Shown in pieces: positions 1 through 5,156 of a stretch of DNA of 8,234 bases. The position numbers were made by a program, and so were the translations under genes. Numbering within the stretch: position 1 is the first letter of the stretch; every line of letters starts with the position of its first letter. The DNA lies in contig CACZNO010000222.1 in NCBI GenBank assembly GCA_902782505.1, positions 1-8,234 of the forward strand, read 5' to 3'. The notes below the pieces were generated by a model. It worked only from the letters and a program-made list of their open reading frames with translations, was not told where the DNA came from and searched no databases. Origin of the DNA: an uncultured Erysipelotrichaceae bacterium (GTDB lineage: Bacteria; Bacillota_I; Bacilli_A; Erysipelotrichales; Erysipelotrichaceae).

Positions 1-1
1 G

Positions 2-382
2 GACCGTTGTATAGCTTCCCGTATCATGGGAAACGTTCAAAACCGGGAAACCGGTCCGGGATTTCTGGAAGGCATACCGGGAATCGAAGGATTAATCACA
101 CCGGGCACCCGGGATATCGTTGCGCAGGATTATCTCGGGGACATCCTGGAATACGATGCGAAAGAAATGAAAGCGTTGGTATGCATGCGTAATCACCTGG
201 AAACCGGCGAATCCGCGGAAATCCTGGGGACAGGCGGTGTATCCGATATCTTTACGGTTGATTCGTTGACAAGCGAAGAGGGAATCCGGAAAGAAGTCTC
301 CAACCGTCCGATGGAGAAATTATGGATTCCGGTGAAAGCCCCGTGTGAAGCGGGGGATTATTTACGGAGGGTAAGAAAATGA
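2..382 (+). CDS. Peptidase U32 family protein, C-terminal part (5' end outside window)
   Basis: The frame is open from the window edge to a TGA at 380-382, giving 126 residues and no credible start, so this is the 3' end of a longer gene. The last 80 or so residues resemble the small C-terminal beta domain of U32 family proteins: a 'RNHLETGESAEILGTGG' stretch (family pattern RNrf..Gd.lEi.gpg), then 'LWIPVKAP', and a terminal 'GDYLRR'. Many bacterial U32 proteins, although called peptidases, are now known to act in RNA hydroxylation (TrhP on tRNA U34, RlhA on 23S rRNA); others are collagenase-like. The catalytic part lies upstream, so I cannot choose between these. The stop overlaps the next start in ATGA, so the two genes are translationally coupled. 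The RNA methyltransferase neighbour favours an RNA-modification role, which is inference. Confidence 0.8.
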   Translation, partial: DRCIASRIMGNVQNRETGPGFLEGIPGIEGLITPGTRDIVAQDYLGDILEYDAKEMKALVCMRNHLETGESAEILGTGGVSDIFTVDSLTSEEGIRKEVSNRPMEKLWIPVKAPCEAGDYLRRVRK

Positions 383-1107
383 TCCGTATGGAAGGCGCGA
401 TTGCGTGCAAGGCAGTTCTGGAAGAAGAAAAACGTGAAGTATACCGGCTGATTCTGGATGAAAAGAAAAAAGACCGGAATCTTTCCTATATCCGCAGACT
501 GGCGGAAAAGCGCGGCGTAGAAGTCGCCTTGATGAAACGCGCGGAAATGGATCAACTGGCTCAGGGAAAAACGTACGGAGGAATTCTGTTGGAATGCGGC
601 GAGCGGAACGACGAGGAACTGATCTTGGAAAAAGACCGTAAAAAACCATATTTCTTCGCCTATCTGGAGGGAATCGAGGATCCGTTTAATCTGGGATACA
701 TTTTCCGCACCTTGTACGCAGCCGGATGCGATGCGGTGATCATGCCGAAAAGAGAGTGGGCGGAAAACGAGAATGTCATCGAAAAGAGTTCCGCCGGCGC
801 CTACGAAAAACTGCCGCTGATCACGGTGAAGGAGTCGATTTTAGAAAATCTTAAGGATTACGGAATCCGTATTATTACAGCCGGACGGAAGGATGCGCAG
901 GATATGTATGACTGCGATTTTACGGGGCATGTGTGTATCGCTGTCGGGGGTCCGATGCGGGGTTTATCGGCATTAATTGAAAAGTATTCAAGTCAAACCG
1001 TGTATATTCCGTATGAAAGAGACTTTAAGAATGCCTTAAACGCCTCCAGTGCGGCGGCGGTGATGGCCTATGAGGTATATCGACAAAGAAGAGGGAAAGT
1101 GTTTTAA
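379..1107 (+). CDS. SpoU/TrmH-family RNA 2'-O-methyltransferase
   Basis: A 242-residue SPOUT-class enzyme, expected to methylate a ribose 2'-OH in tRNA or rRNA using S-adenosylmethionine in a trefoil-knot fold. Residues 1 to about 75 look like the L30e-like substrate-binding domain (EG near the N-terminus, ending in a YGGILLE strand that parallels the usual HQG). The catalytic domain follows. Motif 1 is DPFNLGYIFRT, with D101, N104, G106 and R110. Motif 2 is VGGPMRGLS (189-197). Motif 3 is NALNASSAAAV (218-228), containing the N-x-S core. The usual acidic residue of motif 2 (GGE/GAE) is proline here (P192), which is unusual. The start is set by GGAGG at 366-370 and the ATGA overlap with the U32 gene. 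Target nucleotide unknown; RlmB or TrmH symbols are not justified. Confidence 0.9.
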   Translation: MIRMEGAIACKAVLEEEKREVYRLILDEKKKDRNLSYIRRLAEKRGVEVALMKRAEMDQLAQGKTYGGILLECGERNDEELILEKDRKKPYFFAYLEGIEDPFNLGYIFRTLYAAGCDAVIMPKREWAENENVIEKSSAGAYEKLPLITVKESILENLKDYGIRIITAGRKDAQDMYDCDFTGHVCIAVGGPMRGLSALIEKYSSQTVYIPYERDFKNALNASSAAAVMAYEVYRQRRGKVF

Positions 1108-1114
1108 TGATACT

Positions 1115-2830
1115 ATGAAGAATGAATTCTATTTTCGTAAGAAGTCCGCGGTAATCAATCTGTCGGTCGCATATTATAAATCCGAGGAGGAACTCCTTTC
1201 CTCGCCGGGATTTAAAGTATTCCTGAAGCGTTTTTTTGAACATCTTGCGGACAAGGAAATCGGTCTTTTTGAGCGCACAATGTCCGGGCAGGATGTAGAT
1301 GTCTATATTGATCATTTGTTAAAGACGATGAAACTTTTGATGGTGCTTGATATAGATGATGTGCCGGGTCTTGATCATTGTGAACAAGCAAGATTATTGA
1401 AACTTGTTGAAAAAGCATATGATTTCTGGCGCAAAATGGAACGTTATACGATTCTGATCTCCAAATCCGAAAACAGTCTTCAGCACCGGAAATTCATGGA
1501 ATATGACGCGGAGTTCAACGATCTTGTTTTGGCTTTATACCGCCGTCTGGAAGAAAAACTGATGGGAAAAGTTAATTTGGTCTATCGTCAGATGAATGCC
1601 GGATCTAACGGATCGCTGGTTTTGGGAAGATATAATTCCAAACTTCCGTCGGTGTACGTAGGACTGCGGGGGATTCCGTTTGTGCAGACGATGATGCTGC
1701 ATACACCGGTCATGCTGTATCCCGGCACGAACAAGAGAGAGGGAATGTTTGAAGAAACCCCGTCGAATCCGGTTTCTTATTTCCGGTATCGTGAAAACAC
1801 CTGGATCTGCTATCCGGCAAAAGTGGGAAATCTTCTTGTCTTTGTCTACTTCCATCAAGATTTCATCTCGCAGGGGCTCTCGTTGGCGAACTTGTTTGAG
1901 ATGGCAGACCGGGAGGAATGCGAAACCAGAAAACCGGACGCTGTTATCCTTTACGGCGCGGAAAACGGACGGAATGAGACGGTATTCTATCACGATATGC
2001 CCAATGATCTATGGGTAGGATCTCTTTCGTATGATCCGAAACTGGAGTATTTCGGATATTTGAAAAAGATCATGCTGACCTGTCACAATTTGAAGAAAAT
2101 TCAAAAAGGATGGCTGCCGATTCACGGTTCCATGTTTGAAATCAAATTTAAAGACGGTACCCGGAAAGGAGTTGTATTGATCGGAGATTCCGGAGCCGGA
2201 AAATCTGAAACACTGGAAGCTGTCAAGACTTTAGCCGGCGGAGAAATTCGAAGAGTGGACGTTGTTTTCGATGATATGGGGACATTCCACGAAGAAGACG
2301 GAAAAGTATACGGACAGGGCACGGAAACCGGTGCATTTATACGTCTGGATGATTTGGACCGGCAGACAGCATACCGGGATATGGAACGAAGCATTTTCAT
2401 GAACCCGACATCCGCGTTGAATGCCAGAGTTATTCTTCCGTGTACGACATATGAGACTATTACGCATAATCAGACGATAGATTATGTGTTATACGCGAAC
2501 AATTACACGGATCAATACGGAATACGGCGTTTTACATCCATGAAAGAAGCGAAACCTGTGTTCATTGAAGGAAAACGCAGGGCGAAAGGTACGACTTCGG
2601 AAACAGGATTGACAGCGACATATTTCGCAAATCCGTTTGGTCCTATGCAAAAACAGGAAATCTGTGATCCGATCTTTGACCGGATTTTCGAAAAACTGTT
2701 TGATACAAATGTTTATGTAGGAGAAGTGTATACCCGGTTAGGATTACCGGACGGCCGGGAAGGGATTCATGAAGCGGCGGAAGAATTGGTCCGCAGCCTG
2801 CGAGGTGATGCCTATGAAAAAGAAATTTGA
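1115..2830 (+). CDS. P-loop protein of the HPr kinase/PEP carboxykinase superfamily
   Basis: A 571-residue soluble protein. The C-terminal half carries an HprK/PEPCK-like nucleotide-binding core. A strand with H337-G338 precedes the P-loop 'GDSGAGKSE' (357-365), which is nearly the HprK signature GDSGxGKSE. A 'VVFDDMG' strand (D386-D387) is in the place of the paired acidic residues, followed by 'GTETGAFIRLDDL' (402-414) and 'NARVILP' (436-442). The N-terminal 300 or so residues are not a family I recognise. It is far longer than HPr kinase (about 310 residues), lacks the usual HprK C-terminal motif as far as I can see, and does not show the classic PEPCK GLSGTGKTT loop. The reaction is therefore unknown: phosphotransfer from ATP, or a PEPCK-type activity. 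Start choice: ATG at 1115 lies 7 bases after the previous stop; GAGGG at 1091-1095 is too far away for a standard site. The in-frame ATG at 1070 would overlap the methyltransferase and has no obvious site either. Confidence 0.75.
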   Translation: MKNEFYFRKKSAVINLSVAYYKSEEELLSSPGFKVFLKRFFEHLADKEIGLFERTMSGQDVDVYIDHLLKTMKLLMVLDIDDVPGLDHCEQARLLKLVEKAYDFWRKMERYTILISKSENSLQHRKFMEYDAEFNDLVLALYRRLEEKLMGKVNLVYRQMNAGSNGSLVLGRYNSKLPSVYVGLRGIPFVQTMMLHTPVMLYPGTNKREGMFEETPSNPVSYFRYRENTWICYPAKVGNLLVFVYFHQDFISQGLSLANLFEMADREECETRKPDAVILYGAENGRNETVFYHDMPNDLWVGSLSYDPKLEYFGYLKKIMLTCHNLKKIQKGWLPIHGSMFEIKFKDGTRKGVVLIGDSGAGKSETLEAVKTLAGGEIRRVDVVFDDMGTFHEEDGKVYGQGTETGAFIRLDDLDRQTAYRDMERSIFMNPTSALNARVILPCTTYETITHNQTIDYVLYANNYTDQYGIRRFTSMKEAKPVFIEGKRRAKGTTSETGLTATYFANPFGPMQKQEICDPIFDRIFEKLFDTNVYVGEVYTRLGLPDGREGIHEAAEELVRSLRGDAYEKEI

Positions 2831-3965
2831 GCTGGATCAGAATACGATGTACAAGATCATAACGATATCGGTTGTGTGCGCGGTTTTGATTCTGGCGTAC
2901 AACCTGCTGCCGGGGATTCGGGGATTTTTCACCAAGATGTTACGTCTGATGACGCCGTTCTTCGTTGGATTCGCTATTGCGTTAATGGTACGTCCGGTGG
3001 AAGTTGCGGTGGAATCCTATTTGACAAAAAACACCAACATCTCCGCGAAAGCAGCCAAGATCATTGCGGTATCGTTAAGCATTCTGTTGGTTATCATAGT
3101 GATTGTCTTATTCTTTGTGGCAATCATACCGCAGCTGACCAACAGTATTCTCACCATCGCCGATCAGGTGAATACCTATACGGATACGGTTCGCGATTGG
3201 CTCGACAAGATTTCTTCGATCTTCTCGCGTCATGCGGAAAACCGGATCATCGAGGCGATCGATCAGGCGATCCGGCAGTTCATGCAGGCTTTGCCGGGAC
3301 AGCTCGTTTCAATGCTTAACAAGTTCGTCGGTTCTCTGTCGACCCTGATCACCAGCATGGGACAGGTCATTCTGGGATTGGTGATTTCGGTGTATTTCCT
3401 GTCCAGTTATGAAATGATACGTCAGTGGGTCAAGCGGATCATTCGCGCCTTATTGCCGGAAAGAGCGGCGGAAACCATCATCGGCATCGCTCATACGTCG
3501 ATCGACATTTTCTCGAAGTTTGTCGCCGGAAAAGCGCTGGATTCGATGATCATCGGGGTGTTATGCCTCATCGGATGCCTCATCATGAACTTTGAGTTCC
3601 CGTATCTGATCGCGTTTATCGTGGCCATTACGAATATGATCCCGTTCTTCGGTCCGTTTATCGGCGCGGTGCCTTCGGTCTTCATTCTGTTGTTCAATAA
3701 TCCCTGGCACGCGTTATGGTTCGCCGTATTCATCCTTGTGCTCCAGCAGATCGACGGCAACTTCATCGGCCCGAAGATCATCGGTGGCCAGCTGGGTATG
3801 CCGAGCTTAATGATCATTTTCTCGGTTATTGTCGGAGGCGGTGTATTGGGAGTGTTCGGCATGTTCCTGGGTGTTCCGTTCTTCGCACTGCTGTATACTT
3901 TGTTGAAGGAGAGAGTCCTTCGCATTGAAAAAGAGAAGAAACTTGAGGAGAATCAAGCAACCTGA
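2814..3965 (+). CDS. AI-2E family transporter (UPF0118-type membrane protein)
   Basis: A 383-residue integral membrane protein with the length and layout of the AI-2E exporter/PerM family. Hydrophobic helices lie near residues 13-33, 40-60, 83-105, 172-198, 232-258, 264-283, 299-312 and 331-360. A long amphipathic, non-membrane segment (about 106-170) sits between helices 3 and 4, as in the family. Conserved-looking patches are 'NMIPFFGPFIGAVPS' (274-288) and 'GNFIGPKIIGGQLGMPSL' (315-332). Family members have been linked to autoinducer-2 export, Na+/H+ exchange or other small-molecule efflux; the substrate here is unknown. The ATG at 2814 is preferred because GAGG at 2802-2805 is 8 bases upstream. 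ATG at 2808 is in frame but only 2 bases from that site. The gene starts 17 bases inside the upstream gene, so it is co-translated. It is the last gene of the operon. Confidence 0.92.
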   Translation: MKKKFELDQNTMYKIITISVVCAVLILAYNLLPGIRGFFTKMLRLMTPFFVGFAIALMVRPVEVAVESYLTKNTNISAKAAKIIAVSLSILLVIIVIVLFFVAIIPQLTNSILTIADQVNTYTDTVRDWLDKISSIFSRHAENRIIEAIDQAIRQFMQALPGQLVSMLNKFVGSLSTLITSMGQVILGLVISVYFLSSYEMIRQWVKRIIRALLPERAAETIIGIAHTSIDIFSKFVAGKALDSMIIGVLCLIGCLIMNFEFPYLIAFIVAITNMIPFFGPFIGAVPSVFILLFNNPWHALWFAVFILVLQQIDGNFIGPKIIGGQLGMPSLMIIFSVIVGGGVLGVFGMFLGVPFFALLYTLLKERVLRIEKEKKLEENQAT

Positions 3966-3994
3966 AAAAGAGTCCTGAAAAAGACTCTTTTTTT
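3965..3994 (+). terminator. Intrinsic terminator of the U32-to-AI-2E operon
   Basis: AAAAAGAGTC (3965-3974) pairs with GACTCTTTTT (3983-3992) around an 8-base loop, and the T-run continues to 3994. The strong core is only the GAGTC/GACTC part, flanked by A-T pairs. The first stem base is the last base of the TGA stop codon of the AI-2E gene. Confidence 0.88.
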
Positions 3995-4036
3995 CAAATT
4001 ACATATAAATTTTCCTCGCTCAGAACCATAAAGAAA

Positions 4037-4045
4037 TGTTATAAT
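4037..4045 (+). promoter_or_regulatory. Extended -10 promoter for carD
   Basis: TGTTATAAT gives a perfect -10 (TATAAT, 4040-4045) with the TGn extension. At a 17-base spacer the -35 position (4017-4022) reads CGCTCA, which is poor, so recognition probably depends on the extended -10. Transcription would start near 4052, giving a leader of about 130 bases before the ATG at 4185. I see no convincing riboswitch or attenuator in that leader, only a 9-base palindrome, GCGATTCGC (4144-4152). Confidence 0.7.
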
Positions 4046-4184
4046 ATATATGAAATTTCAGCGTTTTTGTGTGTATTTAAATAACAAATTGATTGGAATT
4101 CACTGAACGGTTTTTGATTTTTCTTTTACCGCATACAGAGGGAGCGATTCGCGGATAAAAGAGCCAGGGGAAGGCAGGTGAGTT

Positions 4185-4676
4185 ATGGTCAAGGTCGGCG
4201 ACGTTGTGATGCATCGATATAATGGTTTATGTAAGATTTCGGGAATGAAAAAGATGGCCTTTAAAGGTCCGGCAGTGCATTATTATGTTCTGGAACCGGT
4301 TTACGATTCCGCCAGTACGATTTATGTTCCGAAAGAAAAAGCCGCAGAGCTTCTGCGGACCCCTTTACCGAAAGACGAAATTCTGAAACTGATCGACGGA
4401 ATGGCAGGTATGCCGGTCGTTTGGGTTGACGACATGAAGCGCCGTAAAGACGCCTTCACCGACATTATACACCGCGGAGATCCGGTAGAACTGGTTTCCA
4501 TGATTCAGTCCATTTATAAAAAAGCAAAAGAACGAAACGCCATCGGGAAACGTCTTTCCGAAGCCGATCAAAGACAGCTCACGATTGCGGAAAAGGTGAT
4601 CTCCGGCGAATTTGCCTACGGATTATCCGAAGAACCTCCGCAGATCCTGGAAAGAATCCGCCTGCAGCTGAAGTAA
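4185..4676 (+). CDS. CarD-family transcription regulator
   Basis: A 163-residue protein of the CarD/CdnL/TRCF family, essentially the length of mycobacterial CarD (162). Residues 1-60 form the Tudor-like RNA-polymerase-interacting domain: 'VGDVVMHRYNGLCKI' matches the family opening vGd.Vvyp.hGvg.I, and 'IYVPKEKA' matches the end of the domain. Residues about 65-163 are the helical DNA-facing domain, with W80 at roughly the place of the tryptophan that wedges into the minor groove in mycobacterial CarD. Later, 'IQSIYKKAKER...LSEADQRQLTIAEKVISGEFA' follows the vvrdLy...Ls..E..ml..A..iL..El pattern (shown here with a gap). CarD proteins bind the RNA polymerase beta subunit and stabilise or modulate open complexes. 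AGGTG at 4176-4180 and AAGG at 4171-4174 lie upstream of the ATG. The gene stands alone and ends in a terminator shared with the converging gene. Confidence 0.92.
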   Translation: MVKVGDVVMHRYNGLCKISGMKKMAFKGPAVHYYVLEPVYDSASTIYVPKEKAAELLRTPLPKDEILKLIDGMAGMPVVWVDDMKRRKDAFTDIIHRGDPVELVSMIQSIYKKAKERNAIGKRLSEADQRQLTIAEKVISGEFAYGLSEEPPQILERIRLQLK

Positions 4677-4708
4677 AAAATCCGTGAATCTTCACGGATT
4701 GTTTTTTT
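4675..4708. terminator. Bidirectional terminator between carD and the converging membrane gene
   Basis: AATCCGTGA (4679-4687) and TCACGGATT (4692-4700) form a 9-bp perfect stem with a 4-base loop. On the + strand a G and seven T follow (4701-4708). On the - strand the six A at 4675-4680 become a T-run, so the hairpin can stop both genes. The stop codon of the minus-strand gene (4692-4694) is inside the stem. Confidence 0.92.
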
Positions 4709-4952
4709 CAGGTCCTTCTTCCGGTACGTCTTTCGGTTCCTTCTTTATCGAGATTCCCGCCATCACCAGCAATACCGACACAATGACAATCAGAAAACCG
4801 ATTACCGACGTGCGAAAAGCGTCCTGACTGATCAGGCGCTTGATTTCCTCCCATGCCGTTTGGTTGCGGATCACGCCGTAGGTGATCATCAGACCTCCGA
4901 TGATTAAACCGACGCAGCCGGTCAGGATAAAAGCTTTCTTGATGAACTTCAT
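4692..4952 (-). CDS. Small two-helix membrane protein, unknown function
   Basis: An 86-residue protein that I do not recognise. It has a short basic N-terminus (MKFIKK), a first membrane helix at about residues 7-28 rich in glycine ('GLIIGG'), a charged connecting segment (29-47), a second helix at about 48-67, and a polar acidic/proline tail ending in NNP. The positive N-terminus and the KK after helix 2 favour both ends in the cytoplasm. It has a very good ribosome binding site, AAGGAGG read on the minus strand (complement of 4960-4966), 7 bases before the ATG, and its own extended -10 promoter and terminator. It is therefore a real monocistronic gene rather than a chance frame. A tail-to-tail layout with carD and divergence from tRNA-Ala say little about its job. 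Confidence 0.82.
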   Translation of the reverse strand: MKFIKKAFILTGCVGLIIGGLMITYGVIRNQTAWEEIKRLISQDAFRTSVIGFLIVIVSVLLVMAGISIKKEPKDVPEEGPEKNNP

Positions 4953-4972
4953 AGGATTTCCTCCTTAAAAAG

Positions 4973-4981
4973 ATTATATCA
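4973..4981 (-). promoter_or_regulatory. Extended -10 promoter for the small membrane protein gene
   Basis: Read on the minus strand, 4981 down to 4973 is TGATATAAT, a perfect -10 with the TGn extension. No good -35 is present; with an 18-base spacer it would be TGAAAA (complement of 4997-5002), the same six base pairs used as the -35 of the divergent tRNA promoter. Transcription would start close to the ribosome binding site, leaving a short leader. Confidence 0.7.
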
Positions 4982-4996
4982 CGGAAACAAAAAAGG

Positions 4997-5025
4997 TTTT
5001 CATTCGCTCCCGCATCGGCTATAAT
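4997..5025 (+). promoter_or_regulatory. Promoter of the tRNA-Ala gene
   Basis: TTTTCA (4997-5002, four of six consensus bases) is followed by a 17-base spacer and a perfect TATAAT (5020-5025). The predicted start near 5032 is just upstream of the mature tRNA 5' end at 5035, so the 5' leader would be only a few bases. The promoter is back to back with the minus-strand promoter of the membrane protein gene. Confidence 0.72.
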
Positions 5026-5034
5026 AGGAAGCAC

Positions 5035-5109
5035 GGGGCCATAGTACAGAGGCTAGTATACGACACTGGCAGTGTTGTGACACGGGTTCGATTCCCGTTG
5101 GCTCCACCA
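5035..5109 (+). tRNA. tRNA-Ala (anticodon GGC), CCA encoded
   Basis: A full cloverleaf folds by eye. The acceptor stem GGGGCCA (5035-5041) pairs with TGGCTCC (5099-5105) and includes the G3-U70 wobble, the main alanine identity element. The D stem is GTAC/GTAT with an 8-base loop. The anticodon stem is CGACA/TGTTG with loop CTGGCAG, anticodon GGC. The variable loop is TGAC; the T stem is ACGGG/CCCGT with loop TTCGATT; the discriminator is A73 and CCA is encoded. The anticodon reads GCC (and GCU) codons. C32 and G38 could form a Watson-Crick pair across the loop, which is unusual for tRNAs in general but matches the known need of tRNA-Ala(GGC) for a 32-38 pair. Single gene with its own promoter and terminator. 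Confidence 0.96.
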
Positions 5110-5114
5110 TCGCG

Positions 5115-5141
5115 AAAAAACAGGACTTCGGTCCTGTTTTT
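5115..5141 (+). terminator. Intrinsic terminator of tRNA-Ala, UUCG loop
   Basis: CAGGAC (5121-5126) and GTCCTG (5131-5136) enclose a TTCG tetraloop closed by a C-G pair, the exceptionally stable cUUCGg form. The stem is extended by A-run/T-run pairing (5116-5120 with 5137-5141). It begins only five bases after the CCA. Confidence 0.93.
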
Positions 5142-5144
5142 GTG

Positions 5145-5150
5145 TATGAT
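5145..5150 (+). promoter_or_regulatory. Possible -10 for the alpha/beta hydrolase gene
   Basis: TATGAT (five of six consensus bases) lies between the tRNA terminator and the hydrolase ATG at 5157. The expected transcription start would fall on or next to the ATG, which would make the mRNA leaderless. No recognisable -35 is seen at 16-18 bases, because that position falls in the terminator hairpin. Weak call. Confidence 0.3.
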
Positions 5151-5156
5151 AAACAT

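Noticed and set aside
1070..1114. Earlier in-frame ATG for the P-loop protein
   Set aside because: It would overlap the end of the methyltransferase by 38 bases and has no ribosome binding site; the added residues look like shifted coding of the upstream gene. It is not fully excluded.
1535..1993. A 152-codon minus-strand open frame
   Set aside because: It lies wholly antisense to the P-loop protein gene, has a low-complexity composition, and has no initiation signals.
3491..3925. A 144-codon minus-strand open frame
   Set aside because: It is a mirror of the AI-2E transmembrane region; the product is rich in Asn/Pro/Met from complemented hydrophobic codons, with no domain.
4046..4184. Riboswitch or T-box upstream of carD
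   Set aside because: No conserved T-box sequence, no paired terminator/antiterminator, and no familiar riboswitch core can be seen.
5059..5085. tRNA read as Gly or Pro by shifting the anticodon
   Set aside because: The 5-bp stem with a 7-base loop fixes GGC at 34-36, and G3-U70 plus A73 agree with alanine.
5035..5141. tRNA as an integration site for a mobile element
   Set aside because: No integrase gene and no repeated tRNA 3' end are found in the flanking sequence of this window.
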